Shown: positions 24,213 to 31,940 of the stretch, piece after piece
Numbering within the stretch: the first letter of the stretch is position 1
Layout of the letters: every line of letters begins with the position of its first letter
From: SSSZ01 sp036732025
GTDB taxonomy: Bacteria; Pseudomonadota; Gammaproteobacteria; Burkholderiales; Rhodocyclaceae
Length of the DNA: 64,000 nt
Direction of reading: 5' to 3'
Assembly (NCBI GenBank): GCA_036732025.1
Contig: DAINDE010000007.1
Location: 42,185-106,184, forward strand
The notes under the pieces: generated by a model
The model's database searches: none
What the model was told of the DNA's origin: nothing
The model's input: only the letters and a program-made list of their open reading frames with translations
Position numbers and translations under genes: made by a program

Positions 24213-25611
24213 GCGCCCGGCCGAACACGGCCTGCTGCGTTCCCTCCTGCGCGTCTCCATGCCCCGCTGGCGGGGCGGGCGCTACAGCCTGTCGAGGCTG
24301 TTCTTCAACTTCTACCTGCTGGCCATGGGTTCCTTCGTGGCCATCGCCTTCACCGCCGACTTCATCATCTCCACCGCCCAGCGCGGCATCACCGACGACT
24401 ACGCCCGCCGCTTCATGCGCGGCACCATCACCCTCATCGAGGACGAACTCTTCCGCCATCCGCGCCACCAGTGGGAAAGACGGATCAAGGAACTGGATGA
24501 GAAATTTTCCTATCGCCTGGACATCGTCGAACGCATCACCCTCGACCGCATCCTGACAGCCTCCCAGGTAGTCAAGCTCGACGCCGGCGACATCGCCATC
24601 GACCATGACGGCGAGGTGATGTACCACCGGCTGGGCACCAGCAGCCGGGTGCTGGTGGTCGGCCCCCTGGCCGCCAACCGCAATCAGGAAAGCCAGGAGC
24701 GCATCCCCCTCGACCTGCGGCTGCGGCTCCTCACCTGGAGCCTGATCGGCGTCATCTTCGCCGTCGCCCTCTGGTTCTGGGTACGCCCCATCTGGCGCGA
24801 CCTCGAGGCGGTGCGCCAGACCGCCCGCAACCTGGGCGACGGCCAGCTCGACGCCCGCTCCCCTACCCCCCGCACCCAGCTCATCGCCCCCCTCGCCGAC
24901 ACCCTCAACGGCATGGCGGAGCGCATCCAGCAACTCATCGCCACCCACAAGGAACTCTCCTCCGGCATTTCCCATGAGCTGCGCACCCCCATCGCCCGCC
25001 TGCGCTTCGCCCTGGAAATGCTCAACGAGACCGACGTCCGGGAAGAGCGCGAGCGCCTGTGGATCATGATGGAAACCGACCTGGACGAACTGGACAACCT
25101 CATCGACTCCAGCCTGACCTACGCCCGCTTCGAGCGGGAAGCGCCGCAACCGCACTTTTCCCGCGTCAATCTGGGCGAATGGCTGGCCGACGAGATCCAG
25201 TCCCTGCGGGTCCTCGGCCGCCAGCTCGACATCGCCGTGGACACCGACGCCATCCCCGACGGCCAGCAGGTCGATCTGGACCGCAAGGCCATGCCCTACG
25301 CCATCCGCAACCTGATGCGCAATGCCATCAAGTATGCCAATGCCCGCATCGTGGTGAGCGCCGAGCTGGCCGACGGGCGCGTCCTGGTGCACGTGGACGA
25401 CGACGGCATCGGCATTCCACCCGAAGAGCGGGAAAACGTCTTCTCCGCCTTCACCCGCCTGGACCGCTCCCGGGACCGCTCCACCGGCGGCTACGGCCTG
25501 GGCCTGGCCATTGCCCGGCGCGTCCTCGAACTCCACGGCGGCACCGCCGTCGCCGGCGACTCGCCCCTGGGCGGCGCCCGTTTCACCCTGGTCTGGCCAG
25601 TACGGCAATAA
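24199..25611 (+). CDS. Sensor histidine kinase (RstB-like)
   Basis: Inner-membrane kinase of 470 residues. First membrane helix about 33-58, a periplasmic sensor of about 115 residues, second helix about 176-195, HAMP (about 196-250), and HisKA with phospho-acceptor His259 in SSGISHELRTPIARLR. The ATP-binding domain has N box LMRNAIKYA, G1 VDDDGIGIP and G2 GGYGLGLAIARR. Layout and periplasmic domain size resemble RstB. The signal is unknown. Translationally coupled to the regulator. Confidence 0.95.
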   Translation: MTGTERPAEHGLLRSLLRVSMPRWRGGRYSLSRLFFNFYLLAMGSFVAIAFTADFIISTAQRGITDDYARRFMRGTITLIEDELFRHPRHQWERRIKELDEKFSYRLDIVERITLDRILTASQVVKLDAGDIAIDHDGEVMYHRLGTSSRVLVVGPLAANRNQESQERIPLDLRLRLLTWSLIGVIFAVALWFWVRPIWRDLEAVRQTARNLGDGQLDARSPTPRTQLIAPLADTLNGMAERIQQLIATHKELSSGISHELRTPIARLRFALEMLNETDVREERERLWIMMETDLDELDNLIDSSLTYARFEREAPQPHFSRVNLGEWLADEIQSLRVLGRQLDIAVDTDAIPDGQQVDLDRKAMPYAIRNLMRNAIKYANARIVVSAELADGRVLVHVDDDGIGIPPEERENVFSAFTRLDRSRDRSTGGYGLGLAIARRVLELHGGTAVAGDSPLGGARFTLVWPVRQ

Positions 25612-25638
25612 GAGCCCATTCCGGCGGGCCCTCGCCCG

Positions 25639-25654
25639 GTCACAGACCGTCACA
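25639..25654 (+). promoter_or_regulatory. Direct-repeat box 1 (candidate response-regulator site)
   Basis: GTCACAGACCGTCACA: two GTCACA half-sites with 10-base periodicity, as for OmpR/PhoB-type regulators. It lies 64 bases upstream of a TAGAAT -10-like box (25718-25723) before the 26-aa gene. A near-identical box occurs at 26111-26126. Confidence 0.5.
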
Positions 25655-25759
25655 TTCCATCATTTTGCGTTACCCCTTCGCTCACGAAGGACAACAGACG
25701 CCTTGCGCCCGGCTCCCTAGAATGCAATCCATCGCAACAAGCTAGCAAGGAGAAAAACA

Positions 25760-25840
25760 ATGAGCGAAAACGATCGCAAGGCGTTTCTGGCTGCCGCCCG
25801 CCAGTACCTGTTCGGCGCCGCCCGGATGCAGAGCTGCTGA
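25760..25840 (+). CDS. Mini-protein (26 aa) downstream of the two-component system
   Basis: Short open frame MSENDRKAFLAAARQYLFGA ending ARMQSC. AAGGAG lies 7 bases before the ATG, one of the best ribosome sites in the region, and the frame ends one base before the next ATG. Amphipathic helix likely; no known family recognised. It may be a small regulatory protein or a leader coupled to the following gene. Confidence 0.5.
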   Translation: MSENDRKAFLAAARQYLFGAARMQSC

Positions 25841-25841
25841 C

Positions 25842-26021
25842 ATGTCCTTCAGCGACGGCCTCCCGGTCAGCGAAACCATCGGCGTCTTCCTCGGCGTCAG
25901 CGGTATCGACTGGCTGACCGACGGCGACGCCGACCCGAGCCGTGCCGTCATCGCCGCCGTCGCCGTTGGTGCCGTGATCTACCTGGCCCGCCATTTCTTC
26001 GGACGCCGCCGACAGGACTGA
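25842..26021 (+). CDS. Small single-pass membrane protein (59 aa)
   Basis: Not recognised as a named family. The ATG follows the mini-protein stop by one base, suggesting coupling. Sequence SDGLPVSETIGVFLGVSG, then an acidic patch DWLTDGDADP, one predicted transmembrane helix (AVIAAVAVGAVIYLA, about 35-49), and a basic tail RRRQD consistent with an N-out/C-in orientation. A strong terminator follows. A role as a target or modulator of the neighbouring sensor kinase is speculative. Confidence 0.6.
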   Translation: MSFSDGLPVSETIGVFLGVSGIDWLTDGDADPSRAVIAAVAVGAVIYLARHFFGRRRQD

Positions 26022-26067
26022 ACGATTACCCTCCTCTCGAAATCCCCCTTTCGAGACCTCCCTGTTA

Positions 26068-26093
26068 CCCCGCCACCCGGCGGGGTTTTTTTT
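26068..26093 (+). terminator. Rho-independent terminator after the small-protein genes
   Basis: CCCCGCC-ACCC-GGCGGGG hairpin with eight T residues. A second small dyad TCTCGAAA/TTTCGAGA (26035-26056) lies just upstream. Confidence 0.9.
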
Positions 26094-26110
26094 GGCACAA
26101 AAATGCCGTT

Positions 26111-26126
26111 GTCACAATCCGTCACA
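26111..26126 (+). promoter_or_regulatory. Direct-repeat box 2 (candidate response-regulator site)
   Basis: GTCACAATCCGTCACA, 14 of 16 bases identical to box 1 at 25639-25654. It lies 43 bases upstream of a TAAATTATG -10-like stretch and about 80 bases upstream of the next small gene. Confidence 0.5.
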
Positions 26127-26205
26127 GATAGGCCAACGACCGGAACAGTCCAGGCGGCCGCCATGGGCTAAATTATGCCGGTCGCAAACAATGCAGGAGA
26201 CACCC

Positions 26206-26385
26206 ATGGAAAAGAGCGACCAACCCCCCGAATTCATCGCCGCCGAGGCCTGGAAGGTGGTCCTCAGGACCCGCGTGCCGGCCGCCGGACGAACCGACCC
26301 CGCCGATCTGCCGGCCTTCGGCAAGGAACGGGAAGCCCCGGCCGAGGCCGCGGACTACTGGGAGGCAGCGTGGACGGAGCGCTGA
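26206..26385 (+). CDS. Small acidic hypothetical protein (59 aa)
   Basis: Not recognised. Starts MEKSDQPPEFIAAEAWKVVL; soluble, rich in Ala, Glu and Pro, ends EAAWTER. AGGAG lies 6 bases before the ATG at 26206. It is preceded by direct-repeat box 2 and its own -10-like sequence, so it may belong to the same regulon as the mini-proteins upstream. It is convergent with mscS. Confidence 0.55.
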   Translation: MEKSDQPPEFIAAEAWKVVLRTRVPAAGRTDPADLPAFGKEREAPAEAADYWEAAWTER

Positions 26386-26412
26386 GGCGCCGCCCCGCCC
26401 CCTGCGGCGGAA

Positions 26413-27672
26413 TCAGGCGCCGCCGAGCAGGCGCACTTCCCGCTGGGGGAAGGGAATGACCACGCCCTGGTCGCGGAAAGCGCGCCAGATGGCGAGATTG
26501 ACCTCGGAACGGACGTTGCCCGTGCCGGCTTCGGGGTCCTCGATCCAAAACCCCACTTCCAGGTCGATGCTGCTGTCGCCGAAGCGGATCAGTGCGGTGG
26601 CGGGCGCCGGATCGGCCAGCACCCGCGGCTGAGCGGCGGCGGCCTCCCGCATGAGGGCCATGGCCTGTTCCAGGTCGGTATCGTAGGCCACCCCGACGGT
26701 GGTGGCGACCCGTACCCGGTTGTCGGAGAAGGTCTGGTTCTGCACGATGTTGGACACCAGGTTCTCGTTGGGCACGATGAACTCGATACCGGCGGGATTG
26801 CGCAGCACGGTGTAGCGGGTGGTGATCTGGGAGACGGCGCCGGCGGTGCTGGCGTCGACCTGCACCACGTTGCCGATGCGGATGGAACGGTCGAGCAGGA
26901 TGATGAAGCCGGAGACGTAGTTGCTGGCGATCTTCTGCAGGCCGAAGCCCAGGCCGACGCCGAGGGCGCCGGTGAAGACCGACAGCGCCGTCATGTCGAT
27001 GCCCACCAGGGAAAGGCTGACGAGGATGGCCACCAGCGTGAGCAGGGCCTTGACCACCCGCACGGCGACGATGCGCAGGCTGGAATCGAGGTCCATGCCG
27101 AGCAACCGGCTTTCCAGCAGCCCCGCCAGCCAGAGGGCGATGACCACGGTGAGGAAGACGGTGACCACGCCGTGGAGGACCATCCACAGGTCGATGCGCT
27201 GCTTGCCGACGGCGAAGGACACCTGCTCCAGGGCGTCGATGGCCAGGGGCGCCAGATCGGTGATGTAGAGCGCCAGCCAGCCCCAGATGAGGAAGGCGAT
27301 GACCCGCTCCCAGGCCGCCAGCCAGGCGGCGCTGCGGAAGGTGCGGCGCAGCACGTAGACGATGGCCCGCACCAGCGCCATGGAGGCCAGCAGGGGCATC
27401 GCCACCTTGAGCAGGTTGACGTGGAAGAAGGGTTTCATCGCCAGCCGGCTGGCTGCTACCAGGATCAGGGCGGTGAGGGGGAAGGCCAGGCGGGAACCGG
27501 CCGCGTGCAGGGCCGCCGGGCGGTGCTCGCCACCCCGCCGGCGCCACCAGCGGGCCACCAGCGCGGCCACCGCGAGGCAGGCGGCCAGGGCCAGCACCTG
27601 CCAGATGAAGTTCGGGTCGCCGAGGTCGCCCCACAGGTCGCGGAGGAGGATCAGGGCCTGTTTTTCGTTCAT
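26413..27672 (-). CDS. Mechanosensitive channel of the MscS family
   Basis: Inner-membrane small-conductance channel of 419 residues. Five or six transmembrane helices (about 20-230) precede the pore helix and beta domain: GALGVGLGFGLQKIASNYVS (TM3, glycine/alanine packed), FIILLDRSIRIGNVV, then VPNENLVSNIV and the C-terminal vestibule. The extra N-terminal helices make it longer than E. coli MscS (286 aa). Its ATG overlaps the stop of the upstream RNA methyltransferase gene by 4 bases; it is last of a six-gene minus-strand operon. Confidence 0.93.
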   Translation of the reverse strand: MNEKQALILLRDLWGDLGDPNFIWQVLALAACLAVAALVARWWRRRGGEHRPAALHAAGSRLAFPLTALILVAASRLAMKPFFHVNLLKVAMPLLASMALVRAIVYVLRRTFRSAAWLAAWERVIAFLIWGWLALYITDLAPLAIDALEQVSFAVGKQRIDLWMVLHGVVTVFLTVVIALWLAGLLESRLLGMDLDSSLRIVAVRVVKALLTLVAILVSLSLVGIDMTALSVFTGALGVGLGFGLQKIASNYVSGFIILLDRSIRIGNVVQVDASTAGAVSQITTRYTVLRNPAGIEFIVPNENLVSNIVQNQTFSDNRVRVATTVGVAYDTDLEQAMALMREAAAAQPRVLADPAPATALIRFGDSSIDLEVGFWIEDPEAGTGNVRSEVNLAIWRAFRDQGVVIPFPQREVRLLGGA

Positions 27673-28931
27673 GGCTGTTTTTCCAGGATGACGGCGAAGA
27701 AGCCGTCGCTGCCGTGGCGGTGGGGCAGGAGCCGCAGGCGCTCGCCGGGCAGCGCCACCCCCTGCTTCTCCAGCGTTTCGCCGGCGGAGACGATTCTATA
27801 GTCGGGATGGGCGGCGAGGAAGGCATCCACCACCCCGTCGTTTTCCGCCGCCAGCAGGCTGCAGGTGGCATAGACCAGGCGCCCGCCGGGGCGCGGCAGG
27901 GTGGCGGCGGCGGCCAGGATGGCGCCCTGCTTGGCCACCAGCTCGGCGACGGCGGATTCCCCCTGGCGCCACTTGAGGTCGGGATTGCGGCGCAGGGTGC
28001 CGAGGCCGGAACAGGGGGCGTCCACCAGCACCCGGTCGGCCTTGCCGGCGAGGCGCTTGATCTTGGCGTCGCGCTCGTGCTCGATGCGTGCGGGATGGAC
28101 GTTGGAAAGCCCGGAGCGGGCCAGCCGCGGCTTGAGGTTGGCCAGGCGCTTGTCGGAAACGTCGAAGGCGTAGAGCCGCCCGGTGTTCTTCATCAGGCTG
28201 CCGAGGAGCAGGGTCTTGCCGCCGGCGCCGGCGCAGAAATCGACCACCATTTCGCCCCGCCGCGGCGCCAGCAGCAGGCCGAGGAGCTGGCTGCCCTCGT
28301 CCTGGACTTCGAAGCTGCCGTCCAGGAAACGCGGGTGTTTGGCCAGGGCCGGCTTGCCGTCCAGGCGGATGGCCAGGGGCGACAGTGCCCCCGGCCGGGC
28401 GCCGATGCCGTCGGCGGCCAGGGCGGCAAGGAGGCCGTCCCGGTCCGCCTTGAGGGTATTGACCCGCAGGTCGAGGGGCGCCGGCTGGTTGAGGGCGGCA
28501 GCCAGCTCGGCGGTTTCGGCTTCGCCATACTGGGCGACCAAGGCGCCATAAAGCCAGTCGGGCAGGTTGCAGCGGACGGCGGCGGGGAGTTCGGCCTCGC
28601 GCACCGCCTTGGCGGCGCCCAGCCACTCGACTTCGCTGGCCTTGAGCACCGGCTCCAGGCTCTTCTGGCTCCAGCCGCCGAAACAGGCCAGGGCGGCAAG
28701 GAGCAGCCGACGCGGCTTCGCCTCGCCGCCGCAGCGGGCTTCCAGGCTGCGCTTCCGGCGCAGGACGGCGAAGACGGTCTCGGCCACGAAGCCCCGGTCG
28801 GCGTGGCCCAGTTCCCGGTGTTCGCGGAAATAGCGGGAAACCACGGCGTCGGCGGGGTGCTCGAAGCGCAGCAGTTCGGCGAGCAGCTTCTCGGCATGGG
28901 CAAAGAGGGCGGGGGTGAAACGTGCTTTCAT
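27669..28931 (-). CDS. RsmB/NOP-family RNA (cytosine-5) methyltransferase
   Basis: SAM-dependent m5C RNA methyltransferase of 420 residues. An N-terminal substrate-recognition region (about 1-190) precedes the Rossmann core. Motif I is VVDFCAGAGGKTLLLG, motif IV VLVDAPCSGLGTLRRNPD (Cys), and motif VI LVYATCSLLAAEN with the catalytic TCS cysteine. It belongs to the RsmB/YebU-type NOP group, but the exact rRNA or tRNA site cannot be assigned. Four-base overlaps join it to the DUF3108 gene upstream and mscS downstream. Confidence 0.92.
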   Translation of the reverse strand: MKARFTPALFAHAEKLLAELLRFEHPADAVVSRYFREHRELGHADRGFVAETVFAVLRRKRSLEARCGGEAKPRRLLLAALACFGGWSQKSLEPVLKASEVEWLGAAKAVREAELPAAVRCNLPDWLYGALVAQYGEAETAELAAALNQPAPLDLRVNTLKADRDGLLAALAADGIGARPGALSPLAIRLDGKPALAKHPRFLDGSFEVQDEGSQLLGLLLAPRRGEMVVDFCAGAGGKTLLLGSLMKNTGRLYAFDVSDKRLANLKPRLARSGLSNVHPARIEHERDAKIKRLAGKADRVLVDAPCSGLGTLRRNPDLKWRQGESAVAELVAKQGAILAAAATLPRPGGRLVYATCSLLAAENDGVVDAFLAAHPDYRIVSAGETLEKQGVALPGERLRLLPHRHGSDGFFAVILEKQP

Positions 28932-29893
28932 GGGGCTCCCAGTTCGGTGGCGACCTGCTCGAAGCTGTCGCCCTTCCTGTCGGTGTAGCGGATCTTCACC
29001 GGCAGCATGAGGCGGTCCAGGGCCAGCCACAGCTCGGTGACGGAATCGGTCTGCACCCGCACGTGCAGGGTGCGGAAACGGCCGGCGGGGGTGGTGGTCT
29101 CCTCCTCGCCGAGGGCGTCGAAACGGTAGCGCTCGAACTTCTTGCCGCTGGCCACGCCCATGGTGGCGCCATCCACCAGCTTGGCCAGGTAGCCGAGCTG
29201 GTAATGGAAGGAGAGGAGGTCCTGGGCGCCGTCGCGGACCTCGTGGCGGCTACCGTCCCGGGCCAGGGTCACCTGGCGGGCGGCCCAGTCGAAGTCGGCA
29301 TTTTCGTTGGTGGCGGCGCCGTTGCGGCGGGTGGCGAAATGCTCCGGCTGCAGGCCCAGGGCTGTGACGCGGCCGCTACTTTCGAGTTCGATGCGCACCG
29401 GCTTGAAGAGGGCGGCAAGGCCGGAAGTCTCGGTGACGGCGGTGAGGCGGTAGCGGCCGTCGGCAAACTCCCAGGCATGTTCGGCCCGGCCCACTTCGAA
29501 GCCGCGGTCGCCGCGGTAGACGGCGAAGCGGATGCGCCCTTGGGCCGGCAGGCGGGGTTCCGCCGGCGGGTTGGGGGCTTCGACGGCGGGGGCTTCGACG
29601 GCGGGGGCCGCGTCGGCCGGCGGCGGGGTGGCCGGTTCAGGGGGAGCTGGCGGGACCGGCGCGGGGGCGACCGTTTCCGCGTGGGCCACCCGGGGCCGGG
29701 GCGGCCGCGGCTTGGGCGGAAGTTCGGCGGGTTTGCGTGCCTCCGGCTCGGCGGGCGGCCTGGGCAGGGGCTTGAGTTCCGCCGTCAGGGGCGGCGGCTC
29801 GGGGGCGGTGGACAAATCCACGTCGGGCAGGAAGAGCGCTGCCGCATGGATGGACAGGGAACCGAGGAGAGCCGCAAGGAGGGCGAGGGGCAT
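28928..29893 (-). CDS. DUF3108-domain exported protein
   Basis: 321-residue protein with an N-terminal hydrophobic segment (1-20), a long Pro/Ala/Glu-rich linker (about 30-115) like those of TonB-type periplasm-spanning proteins, and a C-terminal DUF3108 beta domain (about 120-320; ending LPVKIRYTDRKGDSFEQVAT). The family is often found beside purN in betaproteobacteria; function unknown. The Pro-rich linker suggests anchoring in the inner membrane and reaching across the periplasm. It is coupled to the RNA methyltransferase gene by ATGA overlap. Confidence 0.85.
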   Translation of the reverse strand: MPLALLAALLGSLSIHAAALFLPDVDLSTAPEPPPLTAELKPLPRPPAEPEARKPAELPPKPRPPRPRVAHAETVAPAPVPPAPPEPATPPPADAAPAVEAPAVEAPNPPAEPRLPAQGRIRFAVYRGDRGFEVGRAEHAWEFADGRYRLTAVTETSGLAALFKPVRIELESSGRVTALGLQPEHFATRRNGAATNENADFDWAARQVTLARDGSRHEVRDGAQDLLSFHYQLGYLAKLVDGATMGVASGKKFERYRFDALGEEETTTPAGRFRTLHVRVQTDSVTELWLALDRLMLPVKIRYTDRKGDSFEQVATELGAP

Positions 29894-29899
29894 CGGGAT

Positions 29900-30547
29900 T
29901 TAACGGATCACCGGCGCGATCAGCCGACCGTCGCCGTCCTGGGCCGCGTCGAGGCGGACCCGGCCGCCTTCCAGCCGCAGGCGGCCCTCGGCGAACCATC
30001 GCACGGCCTGGGGGTAGATGCGGTGCTCCTCGGCCAGCACCCGCGCCGCCAGGGAGGCCTCGTCGTCGCCGTCGAGGACCGGCACGGCGGCCTGGATGAT
30101 GACCGGCCCGTGGTCCAGGGCCGGGGTGACGAAGTGGACCGTGCAGCCGTGGATGCGCACGCCCTCTTCCAGGGCCTTGCGGTGGGTGTGCAGGCCGGGG
30201 AAGGCCGGCAGCAGGGAGGGATGGATGTTGAGGAGCCGCCCCTCGTAACGGCGCACGAAGCCTTCGCTGAGGATGCGCATGAAGCCGGCCAGCACCACCA
30301 GGTCCGGGGCGAAGCCGTCGATGCACTCGGCCAGGGCGGCGTCGAAGGCTTCCCGCCCGGGGAAGCCCTTGTGGTCGATGTAATGGGCGACGATGCCGGC
30401 CCGGGCCGCGGTTTCCAGCCCCGCCGCATCGGGCCGGTTGCTGACGACGGCGGCGATGTTCACCGGCAGTTCCCCGGCATCCCGCGCCCGGATGAGGGCC
30501 TCCATGTTGCTGCCACGGCCGGAGATGAGAATGACGACGTTTTTCAT
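29900..30547 (-). CDS. purN: Phosphoribosylglycinamide formyltransferase
   Basis: Purine biosynthesis enzyme of 215 residues that transfers formyl from 10-formyl-THF to GAR. Motifs: N-terminal VVILISGRGSNMEALI, catalytic region GRLLNIHPSLLPAFPGLHTH (Asn-His) and VTPALDHGPVIIQAAVPV with the catalytic Asp. Length is typical. Four-base overlap with the upstream lipoprotein gene. Confidence 0.97.
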   Translation of the reverse strand: MKNVVILISGRGSNMEALIRARDAGELPVNIAAVVSNRPDAAGLETAARAGIVAHYIDHKGFPGREAFDAALAECIDGFAPDLVVLAGFMRILSEGFVRRYEGRLLNIHPSLLPAFPGLHTHRKALEEGVRIHGCTVHFVTPALDHGPVIIQAAVPVLDGDDEASLAARVLAEEHRIYPQAVRWFAEGRLRLEGGRVRLDAAQDGDGRLIAPVIR

Positions 30548-31242
30548 TTGATGAATCCAACGGGGAGGAAGATGGCCGTGGCCACCGACTGGGTGAAGCG
30601 GGTCACGGTGCGGCCGTTCTTGTCGGCAATGATCCGGGAGAAGAAGTCGAGGAGCCCGATGACCCGTCCGAATTCCCGCTCGAAGGAGAGGTTGGGGTTG
30701 GCGGAATCGAGCTCGTTGGCCAGGATGAGCGGCTCGCCGCCGGCAGCGCGGGTGGAATTGAGCTTCCACACGGCGATTTCCAGGTTGCGGGCAAAATTGT
30801 AGAGCTGCTGCTCGTCCAGGCTGTCGAAGAGGTAGAAGTCGTCCTTGAAGTTGAAGGCGGCGTCGGCCATGGTGAGCAGACCGAACATGAGGGCCGCCAC
30901 CCGGTCACCGGCGAAATCCTCGCGGAAGGCGAGCATGGCCGCCGGCCCTTCCCGCCGGCCGCCCAGCTCCGCCGGCAGCGAAGCCCGCCATTTCAGGCGC
31001 TCCAGGGCCGCCTCCCGGCTCGCCGCGGATTTCTTCCACTCCCGCGGGTTGCGCTTGTAAAGCTTGTCGGCGATGAGCATCAGGTCGCCCACCACCTCCG
31101 CCCGGGCGGAATCGGCCAGGCGGTCGATCTCGGTCTTGGCCAGGAAGCGCGGCTCCATGGTGGTCTGCCGCTGGCCGTCCCGCCCCACCTTGGTGGCGCA
31201 GGCGGTCAGCGCCAGGGCCAGCAGGAGGGCCAGCAAGCGCAT
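30544..31242 (-). CDS. Predicted lipoprotein, unknown family
   Basis: 232-residue protein with a signal peptide and lipobox ALTAC (Cys15), so probably an outer-membrane lipoprotein. The mature part is mainly helical, containing EIDRLADSARAEVVGDLMLI and the C-terminal TRFTQSVATAIFLPVGFIK. No enzymatic motif seen. Its ATG overlaps the dedA stop (TGATG) and its stop overlaps purN, placing it inside the dedA-purN operon. Confidence 0.8.
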   Translation of the reverse strand: MRLLALLLALALTACATKVGRDGQRQTTMEPRFLAKTEIDRLADSARAEVVGDLMLIADKLYKRNPREWKKSAASREAALERLKWRASLPAELGGRREGPAAMLAFREDFAGDRVAALMFGLLTMADAAFNFKDDFYLFDSLDEQQLYNFARNLEIAVWKLNSTRAAGGEPLILANELDSANPNLSFEREFGRVIGLLDFFSRIIADKNGRTVTRFTQSVATAIFLPVGFIK

Positions 31243-31886
31243 CAGGCGGCGCTCTTGTGCTTGAAGTAGCCCACCGCCACCGGCACCAGGGAAATGACGA
31301 TGATGGCGACGATGACCAGGGAGAGGTTCTGCTTGATCCAGGGCATGTTGCCGAACCAGTAGCCGAGAAGGCACAGGCCGCACACCCAGGAGACGGCGCC
31401 GATGAAGTTGAAGAGCGTGAAGCGGGCGTAGGACATGGCGCCGATGCCGGCGACGAAGGGCGCGAAGGTGCGGAACAGCGGCAGGAAACGGGAGATGACC
31501 AGGGTCTTGCCGCCGTGCAGCTCGTAGAAGGCGTGGGTCTTCATCAGCGCCGCCTTGTTGAAGAAGCGGGAATTCTCCCAGTGGAAGACCCGCGGCCCGA
31601 TGAAGCGGCCGATCTGGTAATTGACCATGTTGCCGAGGATGGCGCCGGCGGAAAGCACCAGTATGAGGGTGCCGATGTCCATGCCCCCCTCGCCGATGGC
31701 CGCCAGGGCCCCGGCCACGAAAAGCAGCGAATCGCCGGGCAGGAAGGGCGTCACCACGAAGCCGGTCTCGGCGAAGATGATGGCGAAGAGGATGCCGTAA
31801 ATCCACAGCCCATACTGCTGCACGAGGACGGCCAGGTGCTTGTCGAGGTGCAGGACGATGTCGAGAAACTGGGCGAGGAATTCCAT
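31242..31886 (-). CDS. DedA-family membrane protein
   Basis: Inner-membrane protein of 214 residues. Characteristic sequence: FAETGFVVTPFLPGDSLLFV (the conserved E and the F/L-P-G-D/E motif), then GNMVNYQIGRFIGPRV and ISRFLPLFRTFAPFVAGIG (G-R-F-x-P-x-x-R-T element). DedA proteins are implicated in undecaprenyl-phosphate or phospholipid transport and membrane-potential homeostasis. It is the first gene of the six-gene minus-strand operon and divergent from mutL over 54 bases. Confidence 0.94.
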   Translation of the reverse strand: MEFLAQFLDIVLHLDKHLAVLVQQYGLWIYGILFAIIFAETGFVVTPFLPGDSLLFVAGALAAIGEGGMDIGTLILVLSAGAILGNMVNYQIGRFIGPRVFHWENSRFFNKAALMKTHAFYELHGGKTLVISRFLPLFRTFAPFVAGIGAMSYARFTLFNFIGAVSWVCGLCLLGYWFGNMPWIKQNLSLVIVAIIVISLVPVAVGYFKHKSAA

Positions 31887-31928
31887 GGGCGAGGGCGGAC
31901 GTGGGAAAGGGGGGATTTTACCCCAAGG

Positions 31929-31934
31929 TATAAT
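31929..31934 (+). promoter_or_regulatory. -10 box immediately upstream of mutL
   Basis: A perfect TATAAT ending 6 bases before the mutL ATG, with no Shine-Dalgarno sequence between. Transcription would start at or very near the ATG, predicting a leaderless mRNA. No clear -35 box is visible in the GC-rich sequence 17 bases upstream. Confidence 0.5.
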
Positions 31935-31940
31935 CGCCCC

